Below are positions 35,141 to 48,075 of a stretch of DNA of 64,000 bases, in pieces (position 1 is the stretch's first letter; each line of letters begins with the position of its first letter). Where the stretch lies: the NCBI GenBank assembly GCA_000231825.2, contig AFXF02001796.1, positions 169,707 to 233,706 of the forward strand, read 5' to 3'. Source of the stretch: Tetrahymena elliotti 4EA (lineage: Eukaryota; Ciliophora; Oligohymenophorea; Hymenostomatida; Tetrahymenidae). Both the position numbers and the translations under genes were made by a program. A model generated the notes under the pieces. That model did no database searches and was not told the DNA's origin. It saw only the letters and a program-made list of their open reading frames with translations.

Positions 35141-38100
35141 ATGTAAACTGAATAAACAAGCAAAGACAGTAAAAAAGTGGATACGCATGAACCTTCAATC
35201 AAAAAAATGATGAAAAAAGATTTGAGTGAAGGTCCAAAAGTAACTGAATAGGTTAACAAGTAGGGAAATAGTGTAAACGGCTAGTCAACTCAAAATTCAT
35301 AAATTCTCAAAATTAGAGACAATAATGATGATAGCAGCAGCAGTGATCATATTGTCTTGAAACGTAAAGAAGGTTACCAGACCCATGATTTATAGAATAG
35401 TGCTGCTTAAGTTATTTCTACAAAGCCCGAGAGTGATGATGATGATGTCCAAATTATTTCTGTTAGTAAAAAATTTATCTTAGAAATTATTTAAATCAAA
35501 TATGTTGAGAGCTTGCTAAAGTTATTAACACGTTCTAGTCCTCGGAGGAGAAAAATAATATTTCTTTAAACATAAATCAAATAGGTAACCCAGTTAAAAA
35601 CAATAGCGTTATTCCTTAGAGAAAGGAGTCTGGTAATGGATCAAATTCTAAGCAGAAGAAAAAGAATACAAATAGATGCAAAGTTTGTAAGAAGGGTGGC
35701 TCTACTTCTAGCTTTAAGCCATGTAAAGATTGTGCAAGACTCTTTCACTACGAATGCATAGGTATGAAGAAAGATGTTGATAAAGATAAGAAGTACATAT
35801 GTGATCAGTGCAAGTAAGAGTATTTAAACTTAAATTAATGTATATTACCTATAGAATTAAGTTTTCAAAAGTCTCTTTTACTGATATCTATCTAGCTTTC
35901 CTTCTTGCTAGCTCTCCCAGATAAAGTCAAGATAAGGTTATTAGAGAGGTTTCCAAATGTCAATAAATTTAAACCAAGCTATATACATAACTAATTAGGA
36001 GGAGTCGTTCAAATTTATATTTTTTACAAAAGAGAATATTTATAGATCAAATTAACATTTCAAATATTCTACTATATATTCTACAAGAGTAACCTTTAGT
36101 TAAATAGAACATTTCAAATTTAAGAATCATGGATGCATTTAAAAATCCCAAAGAATAAATAATAAGCCTACTAACATGATTTTGAAAAAAATAGAATTGA
36201 AATAAAAGTAATCTAAATTAGTTTCAATGGAATTTTTGGATGATTAAATTTGCTTTAAAAATGTGTAATAAATGGCAAATAAGGAATAAAGAAAAAAGAG
36301 ATATTGAAAGAATTTTAAATAGGAAAATATATTAAGCTAATTTTTCATGCACATTTTCAATGTTTTAAATTAAAAATTTACTATAGGGATAAACAAAAAT
36401 AAAAGAGGGCAGTTGAGAGAGAAAAAGAGAAGAAGAAAAAGCTAAAGGAGAAAGAGAAAGAAAAAGAGAGACAATTAAAATTAGAATCAATACTAGCAGA
36501 AGCAAAAAAGAAGTTAGAAAAGCCTAAGGATACCAAGAAAGAAGAGACACTTAAATTCATTGAAGAGTTTTAAGCAAAATAGTAATTATTTAAACTTGAG
36601 CAATCTATTAAATTTATTAGAAAATATTTTATTGTCATTTAAAATTCAACTAAAAATCTTTCCTTTTTAAATATTTTATCTGAATTTACTCAAAATGAAA
36701 AAAAAAGATCTATTTTTTATTACATCGAAGAAGTTTTCATTTTTTATAAATTTTATCTGCTAAAAAGATTAGATCGATTTAACTTAAAATATTTTTATGA
36801 GATTGAAACAGTTTCAATTTTTTTTATTTTTTAAAATAATAATTTTTATTGAAAAATAGTCCTTAATTAGTTGAAAATAAAAAGATAAAATTTCCTATTG
36901 AAGATACACTTCTTACAATTTATGGAGAGAAGTTTTAGGATAATTAAAATTTAGCTAAGGTAATTTAATTTGTGCTATTGGTTATTTATAATCGATCCTT
37001 TATTCTTAAATTATAGAGACCTCGTCCTGAGTAATCAAAGATTATTCCTCAAGAATTTATGAATGATATTTTAATGATTTGGAATTTCCTAAATTCATTT
37101 TCTGAACACTTGGAAAATATGAAATTTACTAAAGAATAATTATATATTGCAATGGTAATTTAAACTAAAAGGTTTTCTTTTTTTTAAAAAAAAATTTTAT
37201 TTTAGGACCACAAAGGAGAAGAATCTCATTCTCTACTGAATCATATTTTTAGGAATTTGGTCAAATTTCCTGTTCTTGATATATATTACACTCACAAAAT
37301 AGACAATCATAAGGAATTGAGTGACTAGCCCTTCTTCATTATTACAAGGGTAGCAAAAGAAATAGAGTAACTTGACACAATGATGCAAGTTATTTGGCCA
37401 GAATTCATCAGACATTTATCATACTTTTAATAATATTCAATAAATGTAAATTCTTATTTTAAAAGATAATTTGCTAATTAAATTTAATAACAGTTCAAGG
37501 ATGATTAAATTATTGGTGAAATACTTGAAAATATGAAAAACAAAGACTTTTCTAGTTTTTATGATTTAGACACTAAACACAGAATTAAAGTAATATAATG
37601 GCTAAATGCTTGAAATTAATTTTATTTTTTAAAAGTTTATGTCACTTCTTATAGCTTGTGTTGATGATAGTGATAGCTTCCATGATGGTGTTATTGGATT
37701 CAAACAAGAGCAAGTCCATGAAATGACAAAAGAAAGAAACGATTTGCAAGTTGAAATCAAGAAAGATGAACTTGAATTTTAAGCAATAGATGCTAAAGTG
37801 AAGGCTTTAGAATAGACTTAAAAAGAACAATCAGCAGTAATTCTAGAAACTCTTTCAAGAGCTGAATCATTGAAGAAATCTAAAGAATTAGAAAAGGAAA
37901 AGAAAGAATTATAAAAAATAAAAAATTAAGCAAGTAAATTAGAATAGGCATTATTAAAAAAGAAGAACAAATGCCAACAACTTACTTATGATCTACCTCA
38001 CTATATAAATACAGCATAATTGCTTGGATATGATCATAATAAATCAGAATTCTGGGTAATTAATTTATTAAAATCTTTTTTAATTATTCAATTAAATCAT

Positions 38101-40619
38101 TTTTTTTAATTTAAAAATAGTTTTTCCATAATGATAGAAAAACAATTTATCTGAGATATAAAGAGAGCATTATTGATGATGATAGATCATGGTGCTATTA
38201 TAACACAAAAGAAGATATTACTAATTTGATAAAAAGTTTAAATAAAAAAGGAATTAGAGAAAAAAATTTGTTTGATAACTTAATGTATTTAGTGAAAAAT
38301 GGTTATCTTTAGTATAAGTTTGAAGATTTTGAAAAGAAACCAACTAACTAAATTGCCTAGACTAACGGCTCTGTATAAAAAGAAACTTAATAAGCAGGAG
38401 GGATTTAAACGACTTTACAATTTAATGCTAAAGAGGGTTTAACTATTTCTAATGGTGATAACCCATAAGAAGAGAAAAAGGAAATGGAAATTGAAGAAAC
38501 AAAAAAGCCAGAAGACACAGAATAAAATAATTCTGCATAAAATGATGAAGCTTAAAAGAATGTGGAAGATGAAAATGAAGTAGAATAGACTAAAGAATAA
38601 ATTATTTAATACCTATCTAACTATGATCCATAAGCAGTCATTTCAAAGACAGTTCAAACCTCTACAGTCTTAATTATTTTGTTAGAATTACATTTAAAAT
38701 TAATATCTCTTAAAAAAAATAGAAAAAGAAAGGTGCTAAAGGGTCTCAATAAAATGAAAAAGATCTCTCTGTTTTTTAGAGAGCTAAGAGCAACTATAAA
38801 GATATTGGAATGATTATTTTAGAAATAGAAAAAAATTTTACAGATTATTTAGAAAAAAGAAGATGTAGATGGGCTAATAAATAAAATAGAGAATTATTTG
38901 TAATATTTCTTTATCTTTTTCAAATGTTTTTTCTCATAAAATTATTTTTTAATTTAGAGAGAAAAAGTTAAAAATGTTTCTGATCCATAAGATGTCTTTG
39001 CATTACTTGAATAGTTAAATGAAGGGTTTTCTGCAGTTGACCATATGTTTATAAAAGAAAATGCAAAAATATTAGATAATGAAGAGGAGTCCCAAAAAAT
39101 GGAATAAGAAGAAAATGAAGAAGATAACTAATCAGTTGATAGTGATGATGATTCTTTCCAAGGTTTATAAAAAAATAAAAATGGCAAGAACTCAAATTAA
39201 AACTAATCAGAAAAAGCTGAATTCACTCTAGAATTCTTCGAAAGCCACCCTCAAATGAGAAGCAAAAAGTTACCAAGTAATATTTCAATTTCAACATCAT
39301 TTTATGCAAATTATTTTCAATATTTTAGTGAGAATTTGGGGAATTTATAGTGAAAAATGTAAGAAGAATTGGTAAAATATGCCTATGGTTAACGTTATGA
39401 GCGCATATCTTTCAACCTATTTATTTTGCTCAATTGTATAAAGATTTTTATAAAGAAAGAAAGAATAATATTAAGAAAAGCTCATTCAAGAATAGAATAA
39501 TTAATTACCATCTTATTATGTAGTTGATGATAAAAAGAGTTCAGGATTAGCAAATAAAAAGAAAATTATGAATTATAATGACATAGATAACTATAAGTAT
39601 ACAGATAACAGTTTAAGAAGAAGCGATAGATAAAAATATCGCAAAGACCTTTCTGAGCCCAATTATGATTTAGAAGATTTTGAGGAAGAAGAACATGAAG
39701 AAAGTAATGAAAAAGACGATCAAGAAAATGAAGATTAAGAAGAAGAATATACTCATAAAACAACAAAAGGAAAAAAGAATACAAGATTTAGTAAAAACAG
39801 GGATAATGATGAATATGGTGATGAATAAGAAAATGAAGACTAGCATGATGATGAAGAAGATGAATCTGATGAAAGTAAAATAGAAGAAGAGGATGAATAA
39901 GATAAAAGTGAGTAATCTCAAGAGGAAAACAATGAAGGTGGTGATGAAGATTAAACATCATCAAAGAAATAAGCTAATAAACGTAAACTGACCAAATAAA
40001 AAGATTTAAAGAATAAGAAGAAAAAGAATAATTATGATGAAGATAATGATGAAGATGAAGATGATTAACAAGAAGTGAAACCAAAAATATTAAAAAAAGG
40101 AAAAGCTAAATTGCAGAAGAATGCATAAAAAATAGAAGATTCTGATGAGGAGGAAGAATTTTAATTCCATAAATAAAAAGATGATAAAAAATAAAAGAAC
40201 TAAGATTTGAATGATAAATAATAAGATGAAGAAGAGGAAGAGTAATTCTCTTTCAACAAAAATAAAACCTCAACAAAATTAAACTCTAAAAAATAACAAA
40301 TGAAAAATGTAAAATAATTTTTAAAAGTTACTTAATTTAATTTTTCTAAAAAGAATTAAGATTGGGATGAACAATGCAAGGTATGCCACTTACATGGTGA
40401 AGTCTTGATGTGTGATACTTGTCCTTCTGTATTCCATCTTAAATGTATTGGGTTGAAGGTATGTTTTATTTTAGAGATAGATAGCATTAAAATTTATATT
40501 TTTTAATTGTATATCTATAGAGCCTTCCTGATGGAGAATGGAGCTGCCTTGAATGTTAATAAAAGCTTCTTAAATAAAGATAAACAAGAAGCTCGGTTAA
40601 AAGAAATTTAAAGAATTGA
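35141..40619 (+). CDS. PHD-DDT-WHIM-PHD chromatin protein (ISWI-partner/ACF1-like)
   Basis: A many-exon gene; the start at ATG 35141 is the first in a frame that runs on (a TGA lies just upstream) and it ends at TGA 40617-40619. In order: an acidic N-terminus; a first PHD-type finger (35671-35820: CKVCKKGG, FKPCKDCARLFHYECIG, YICDQCK); a long basic coiled coil (36390-36590); a DDT domain (36895-37430: ILMIWNFLNSFSEHLE, LYIAMDHKGEESHSLLNHIF); a WHIM-like part (38120-38300: VFFHNDRKTIYLRY, WCYYNTKEDITNLIKSLNKK, GIREKNLFDNLMYLV) with a later block WGIYSEKCKKNWQNMP; a very acidic stretch (39660-40260); and a canonical C4HC3 PHD finger (40375-40560: CKVCHLHGEVLMCDTCPSVF, HLKCIGLKSLPDGEWSCLEC). DDT plus WHIM is the signature of non-catalytic partners of ISWI remodellers (ACF1/BAZ, Itc1, RSF1 type). 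No bromodomain is visible. The joins between 38600 and 39550 are approximate. Confidence 0.8.
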
Positions 40620-41526
40620 AAAAAATTAATTTTGAAATTTCTTTTAGATTGAAAGAAAGGCTATTTAAGCTGTTATATTTTACTACCCTCAATCAGGCAT
40701 ACCAATAAATATTTTGTTAATAACTCTTATTAAAATTTATAAAATAAGGCTTTTCAATGAATATTAATAATAAATAATAATATTAAAATACTTTTAATAT
40801 CTGTTAATAATTTAATTATGTCTATTAAAAAATAGTTCAAAAAAGACTATATTTATTATTTTTTCTCTTTCTTTATTCACTTAAAACTTCTATCAATATC
40901 AATAGCAGTTATTACATTTATTAATAAAATTTAAATAAAAATATATCTATTTTATATACCTTTTGAGGGAGAAAAGATATCTAAAAAATTTAACCAATAG
41001 ATAAAAAAATCAGTTAAATTTAGATAAAAAATGGAATAAGAGAGAAAAAAGCAAATATATTGTTAATTATTAATCAACTATGGTGTTGCATTTACACAGC
41101 ATAAATACTCTTTAGATGTTAATTCAAATAAAAAAGTTGCTTCATTTCTAACCATAAATATTTTCCTAAAAAATTCATTAAAATTTTAATTTTTTAATTT
41201 TATGTTATTTTTAAGATAAAAAATAATTACTTCTTTAGTAGTTTTGTTTGTTTTCATAAAAATAGATTCACAATTTTTAATTTAACAAAGCTAATATTAA
41301 ATTTTAGATAAAAATGATAACTTAAATGTTATATAGATGAACTAATTGAAATTAAAATAAAAATGAAATAACAAGAAGGTATTATTGAATTGCATATCAA
41401 CTATATTATTTGATATAGTCATTAAAGATATTAAGAAAATTAGGATTTACAAAGACACTTAAGATAATTGATACAAAAATAAATTATAACTAAAATTTAT
41501 CACTTCTTTTTATTTAAAAAGACTAC
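40620..41526. other. Spacer between convergent genes
   Basis: AT-rich; lies between the 3' ends of the PHD/DDT gene and the RING/SPRY gene. No coding signal. Confidence 0.6.
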
Positions 41527-43148
41527 TCAACAGTTTAGGAAATATTCTAATTTAAAAAAATAACATTAATATATGAGATAAGATAATATAAAATAAAATT
41601 TAATTTTGGAAATTAGTAAAATATAATTACTTGGAACAGGTACATTTGATTTTATAGTGCAACCTGCTTAATGTAAAAGAGAAACAGCAGCATAGAGGGG
41701 ACCTTTTTTTAAGGCATCATTTGTATATGCAACTCCAAAGAATTCTCCGTTAAGAGCAAAACTAAGAGTTCCTTTATTCATATTCAAGTAAATACCAAGG
41801 ATACCTTCTTTTTTAAATCTCTTACCATATTAAGGTCCAGATGCATTAGATCCATGTCTTAATTAACCAAGACCATAATAAGCCCAACCGTAATCAAAAT
41901 CACAGAATGCACTATTGTAATTAAAGTCTTTTTTGCTGCTTACACCAATTTTTAATTCATTTTCTGTTTTTTCATCAGCATGGATTTCCCAATAGTATGC
42001 ACCACCAGTCATAGGCTTTTGTATAAAAAATATTTTAAATTTAATTGCTTAATAGATATTTAAAAAGTAAATTGTATATCATATCAAACTGGTCAGCTTT
42101 TTTAGAAGGAAAAAGTTTATTTTCTGTCTTATTTAGTATTTTTAATTATTAATTCTTCTAAGAAATTAATTTTTAGAATAATTTATTTTTTCTTTTCTAT
42201 CAATTCTTTTAGAATAAAAAATTCTTTTTGAAAAAACACTAGTTTACTAGTCATCTGATAATGACTACAAATTGAAATCTAAATGTAATAATTTATTTTG
42301 TTTTTTACTGTATCAGATAAGACTGTTCTAAACATGTAAGCAGATTCTGTAAGGAAGCAGTTTGTGCCATTATTTGTAATTTTAATTCCAGTGCCTGCAC
42401 ATTATTGGTCCCATCTCCAAAATGATGAATTAGAAGAATTGGAAGAAGTAATACCACCAGGAACAGAAACAGGAAGAGAAATTGAATTATATTATTTGAA
42501 AAACTCTTATATGACCTATAAAACATTAGCCTAACTAGTTGCTTTAAGTATATTTTAATGCAATTCACATTCTTAGCTGCATATTTGCTTGGGATTAAAA
42601 GCTGGGTTAGCCTTCTTCTAGCAATTATCATAATTCAAGCAATTAGGACTACAGCAATCACTTTCATGCTTTTCTAAATCACACATTTTAACAACTTTGT
42701 TGCATTTAGGATTTTTACATCTAATTTCTAAATTATTATACATTCTTAACAAAGCTTTTGATATAGGAGTAATTTAGTGTGCTTACATCGAGCATCTATT
42801 AGGACAGTCTCTGTTTTATACATAAAAATTTTTAAAAATTTCATCAAAAAAGTTTAATATTCTTGATGATAGCTATTAAATGCTCTTGCTTAGAAAATAG
42901 AAATCTATGTGGTTTATACTAAACTTAGTGATTTCATAATTATAAATTCTATTCTTTTATCTTTTAAAAATTAATTTTATATTTTACTTATTTTTTTTTT
43001 GCCAGTCATCTATACACTTTGAACAATAAAGATGCCCACAGCCACTACATTCTTTAGGTTCACGCACAATAGTTGAACAAATTAAACATTCAAACTAGTC
43101 ATCAATTGATACGAATCTATCACGGTCGTAGCCAATTTCGGTATACAT
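41527..43148 (-). CDS. RING and TRAF-type zinc finger protein with C-terminal SPRY domain, 355 residues
   Basis: Four minus-strand exons (42988-43148, 42309-42810, 41631-42015, 41527-41546) join in frame. Residues 18-60 form a C3HC4 RING finger: FECLICSTIV with Cys21 and Cys24, Cys37-Gly-His39, LYCSKCIDDW with Cys42 and Cys45, then CPNRC. Residues 75-150 hold a Cys/His-rich TRAF-type zinc region (IRCKNPKCNKVVKMCDLEKH, ESDCCSPNCLNYDNC, ICSQECELHQ). The C-terminal 130 residues are a SPRY domain: MTGGAYYWEIHADEK, LKIGVSSKKDF, DYGWAYYGLGQLRHG, GILGIYLNMNKGTLSFALNG and PLYAAVSLLHQAGC. RING plus SPRY points to an E3 ubiquitin ligase with a SPRY substrate-binding end, a layout like TRIM or RNF proteins without B-box or coiled coil. 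The substrate is unknown. The last exon is only 20 nt (KYFLNC-stop). Confidence 0.88.
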
Positions 43149-44724
43149 TTTGAAAATCTTAATTTACTATAATACTTTTTTTTCGAAAAGAGATTTTGTT
43201 TATATCAAAAATAATAATTTTTGTTATTTAATTAACTATTATTTTTGCTCTTGATTAATCCTTTTCAATGATGTTCTTGTAAATTTTGTTGAACTTTCTA
43301 TTTAATAATATCTTAATTTAAAAAAAACACTTTTAAAATAAAAATTTTTTTAATTTAGCAATTATTTATGATAAATTTTAGTCTCTTATACTACTTATAT
43401 TATAATTAATAGCTTAGATTTATGAAAAAAAACTATTTTATCACCTCTTTTTAATGAAATTTCATTCAAATTATTCTAAGCTTTTTCATTTAAAAATTTT
43501 TAACAAAATTTTGATTCTAACTAATCCAGCGTCTATGTTAGAAATTTATCAAAAAAATAATGAAAAAATCAAATCAAAAAGCAAACCCTATAAAAATGTT
43601 TAAATTAATTCTAAAATAGCTAAATTAAAAAGTGTCTATACCAACATTAGATATTTTTCTACCCTAATTTAAAATAATTACAAACAGAAATAAATATATG
43701 CTCAAAGCCCCAAAAAAATATCTAGAAAATTTATTTTATTAAATTAATATTAATCAAATTCAAAAGAATGAAATTCAGTACAAATTTTAATTAAATTCTT
43801 TAAAAAAAATATTTTGAGATTAAAATAAATTTAATTTTATCTTTACCTTAATGAATGTGATCTAATTAAAAACTCTTGAATGCTTGAGAAATACAAATAA
43901 TATTATTTAAAAGAAAAGGTGAATAAATATTATTTTATTTTATAATGATTTTTGTTTATTTACATATGAACAGATAAAATAAAAAATATTATATATTTAC
44001 ATATTCAAATGAACAAGATTATTTATTGTTTATCTTAAAATCAGATGTTTTATTATATAATCTCTTATTGATATTTAAAATAAATTAATTTATTCTAACT
44101 ATATTTTTCTTATTTAAATGAAAATTCTTGCTTCAGACAACCATTTTTAGACAGACAAAAAGGCATTTATTCATTATGTTGATAATATTTGTAATATTTT
44201 ATTTTTCTAAAGTAATTGATTCACTTTTTTGGTTAGTTTGTAATCTAAATCATACAAGTCATTAAAAGAGTGGAAATCAAAATGGGCAGTATAGTTAAAG
44301 CATAATAATGAATCAAAATGATTTTCATAAATTACGTAAAACAGAAAAACTTCCCATAATTATGATAAGCATTAAAAAGTGTCTTTTTATAAAAATATTT
44401 AAGGATTTATTGTTAAAATTTAATAGAACAATTTAAATTTTTCATTTAATTGTTAGAATATCTATTAAACTCTATTTATTTTTATTGATTTGGTTGATAC
44501 TAATTATTTTATATCAGATGTTTATTATTAGTTGATTTAGGTATTTAGTAATATTTACAAATATTTATCATTTTTAAATCGGACGAATAGTTAGTTCTTA
44601 TTTTATTTTGTTTTTTTTTCACAGAGTTTTTTTTTGTCTTTTATATCATTCTAATTTATTTATTTGAGTGTTTTTTTGTTTACTTATTTGTTTATTATTG
44701 TAAATTTGATTGAGAAACTGCCTC
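43149..44724. other. Long AT-rich spacer
   Basis: Over 1.5 kb with no supported gene. T-rich runs near 44590-44700 precede the 3' end of the CXC gene; the left side should be the promoter of the RING/SPRY gene. Confidence 0.6.
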
Positions 44725-47265
44725 TCAAATAGTTTATTCAACATTTCTAAGTAACTCTATGAAAGTTTCAAGAATGAAAGATCTTCTTATCTCATAGAGC
44801 TCTTATTTTCTCTTCAAAGCAGAAGAATGACATTCGATATCCATTTCATTTCCGCTACTTTCTTAATGAGAAAAACCATTTTTTTATTTTAAAAGATACC
44901 TTTCATTTTCTTCTAATTATGTAAACTCATTATCTTTTTCTTAGTCTTCTTTTTATTTTAATTCTTCATCTTCTACTATTTCTTTCTTCTCTTCTTCTAT
45001 CTTCATTTAACTTTCTTACTCTTCTGTATTTATCTTATCTCCTTCCCTTTACTTATCTTAATTTACACTTTATTTTATATTTTAATCTAATTTTTATGAA
45101 TAACTTTTTGATTTGTTTATAGAAGATGTAACAGCTGTTGATTCTGTTTATGATTCATTATTATCTTTGTTTATTGATGAAAATTCACTATCTTTGAGTA
45201 AAGTTTCTTGCTAACCTTTAATTAAACTACTATCAGGCTCATCATCTTTGTGAATATTATTTTATTTATTTTATACTATATCTTCCTCTTCATCCATATT
45301 CTAATTTACAAAAAAATAATTAAATATTTTTCCATAAAATTAATTCTGATTTATTGAAGTTAATAGCTTTTTATCAAAAAAAATATTTATTTTTTAATGA
45401 ATTAAGTACTTCATCTTAACATGCTAAATCAATATCACAACTTGTATCTTTGTTATATTAGTCTGCACTTTTTTGACCTTCTTCCTCTCCATTAGTTCCT
45501 TCTTATCTTTTTGGCTTTTAAGGAGGAGTTTTAAGAAGTCTATCTTCTTTTTTCAAAGAGGAAGTATTTTCCATTAAAGATTCTTCTTTTAAATTTGAAT
45601 GATTATGATTTTTATTGAATTTCTCCTATATTAACTAATCCCTACGTCTAAAAATATCATCATCAGGTAAGTGCAATATTTGTAGCAATTTCATACACGA
45701 ATCTTCAATAAATTCAGATTTTATAGGAATACCCTTTTTATAAAATCCTAATTCTCCTCCTCCATTATTCTCACCTAATATGCTATTCAAATGTTCTTCA
45801 TTATGAGCCAATAAAAATTTATCTAAGTTATGATTAAAATATTTGAGATAATTTTCCTTTTTAATCATTAAAATAATTTTTTACGTAAAATTTAGTTTTA
45901 TGAGTTATATGAATCATCTTCTCTGAATTACCTAAGTAAATTTCCATGGGATACAAATCCTGTATTTTGGCTTTATTTTAAAAATAAAACAATTAAATAC
46001 TAACAAATTAATTTAGATATCTAATTTGAAGAATGTTAATAACACATACCAATCTGTACATTTACAATTTTCAGAACAAGGAACTCCTGCTTAAAAGCAC
46101 TCACAATACTTTTTCATGCAACCACTACGTTTACAGGCACAACCCTAATTAGATTTAAACAAGGTAAATAAATACTTAATACCAAAAAACACATAATTAA
46201 TTTAAGAAAGATTGTTCCAATAAAATTTAAATTTAATTGTTAAAGAAAACAAATTAATAATTCAAAAAAAATTAGGATTTGTAATCTTGCGGAAATTTAT
46301 TAAAATTTTAAAAAATTGAATGATTTTATAAAAAATATCTTCAATATGTCATAAGTTTTGTTAATTGCCAAAATATTTCTTTAGCAAATTTATCTGTAAG
46401 CCAAATAATAAGGACATATTCCTTTTTTTAATTCATTTGAAATAAAAAAAGTATTTTAAAAACCCTTATTATCATTTTATTGAAAAGATTTTATCTTCAT
46501 TTTAAAACAATTTTTGAATTAATTAAATTAGCATTTAATTAATCTTGCAATTATGAAATCGTTTTACTTTATTATGCTTGCCTAAATTTAAAGGATCGAC
46601 TACTTTAGATGTTGCTTCTTATTTTTAACTAATTTTAGGTAAAAAAGCAGTTGGGTTCTTGACAAGAGTATTTTATATAGCTTGATTTCTCCATCCCTTT
46701 TTATATTTAAGTAAAATTAAAACATTCTCATAAAAAGCTTTGTTTAAAAAATATTAATCAATGAGAGTCTTTTGGGAAAAATGAATTTCATAAAATATTT
46801 TACTTCTGATTAATCATTATTTTTACAACTTACACAATGACATCCATTGCAATACACTCCCGCTGCATAACATTCACAATACAATTTAATGCATTAAGAT
46901 TGTTTGCAATTACACTTTTTTGAAGTATAACCAGGTTTTTATTACTGGGAACTAAAATTGCTATTAACTCTAGGACTGCTATTCTACTAATACTATTATT
47001 ACTAATTTTAAATCCTTTATTTATCAAGCAACTGCTATGGCAGATTATCTAACTACAATTGCTATAAAAAATCTTCCCCTACTATTTAGTTGTTTATAAA
47101 AATAAATTATAAGAAATGGATAAAATATCTAATAGGCCAAACTAATAAAAGCAGCTTTTCCTTTCCCAAAAAGGGCACTATACTTATGAAATGATGCTTT
47201 TACAAATAATTAAAGAGAGTACTTGGATTTTTGATTATTAAATTTCTACCTTATGAACTTTGCAT
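44725..47265 (-). CDS. Tesmin/TSO1-like CXC (CRC) domain protein, LIN54-like
   Basis: Minus-strand gene with several exons; the stop is TGA at 44725-44727. The first exon (46804-47265) ends with the first CXC motif: KKCNCKQSQCIKLYCECYAA, then GVYCNGCHCVSCKN. The next exon carries the family linker RNQAIQNTLVKNPTAFLPKI. The second motif follows: [36 protein letters not shown]. The two cysteine motifs, linker and spacing are those of the CRC domain, which binds CHR-type promoter DNA as part of the LIN54 subunit of MuvB/DREAM cell-cycle complexes. The C-terminal third is acidic and Lys/Glu/Gln-rich with no recognised domain. The start at 47265 is the first ATG of an open frame, but the hydrophobic N-terminal stretch (about residues 30-65) looks like unspliced intron, so the N-terminus is uncertain. 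Confidence 0.85.
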
Positions 47266-48075
47266 ATATCAATGAAAGTGCGGCAATGTGTGATTCTTCT
47301 TTTATTTTTTGTTTTTAAATTACTTTTTATAAAGGAGTGTATTATCAAAAAGGATAAAACTGTGTGATTGTGTATGATGATTTTTGAATGATTCAATCAG
47401 ATTGTTAGTAAAAATTAATTAAATTGTAAAATTATATGTATAAACTAATTTATGTATGTCTTTTAGCTCTTATCCTGATTAGTAAATTATCTCGAATAAT
47501 AACTTTTTTTCTGTTGCTTAGCTGCCAAACTTAATTTTAAAAAGTAAATTTGAAACTAAATAACAAATATCTAATACATAATTTTTGGTGATGTTTTTTA
47601 TCATGAATATATTTTTAATTTTTCTAAATTTTTCTCCCCTCCTTCAAATCTATTATTCTTTTTCCGCTAATTATAAATTATCATAAATATTATCTTTTTA
47701 AATCTTTAATCAATCAAAACAAGCTCAATTTTAAACATATTCTTACATTTATTTTAAATGAAATATCTTTTTTAATTAAATTATAAATTAAACTTTCTTT
47801 TTTAAATAAAAAGAAATCAATTAAATTTAATTAAAATTATTTTTCAAAGCACTTTTTCATTAATTTTGTATTTTCTTTCATTAAAATGTTTGTGTGCAAT
47901 TTTTTTTAATTAAAAACTTAAATAAATTATCCATTTTACCATGATATATTTAATAAGACTTAAATAATTTTTGAGAATTTTAATTTATTAAATTTAAAGA
48001 TTTAAATTTGATATTGATAGTGATTTATCATAAAGTTTATTCAACAATTTTATAAATGTATTTTATTTATAGTCT
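47266..48075. other. AT-rich spacer between two minus-strand genes
   Basis: Should hold the promoter of the CXC gene and the 3' UTR of the WASH gene. No coding signal. Confidence 0.6.

Noticed and set aside
39566..39921. Hydrophobic minus-strand frames opposite the acidic tract of the PHD/DDT gene
   Set aside because: These are the reverse reading of GAA/GAT-rich codons, which always looks Phe/Ile/Leu-rich; the plus strand is clearly coding.
42305..42631. 108-codon minus-strand frame with arginine-rich start
   Set aside because: It lies in another frame of the RING/SPRY gene's second exon, whose true frame gives the zinc-binding cysteine motifs.
43149..44724. Possible RNA gene in the long spacer
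   Set aside because: I looked for tRNA-like arms and conserved box motifs and saw none; the sequence is homopolymer-rich throughout.
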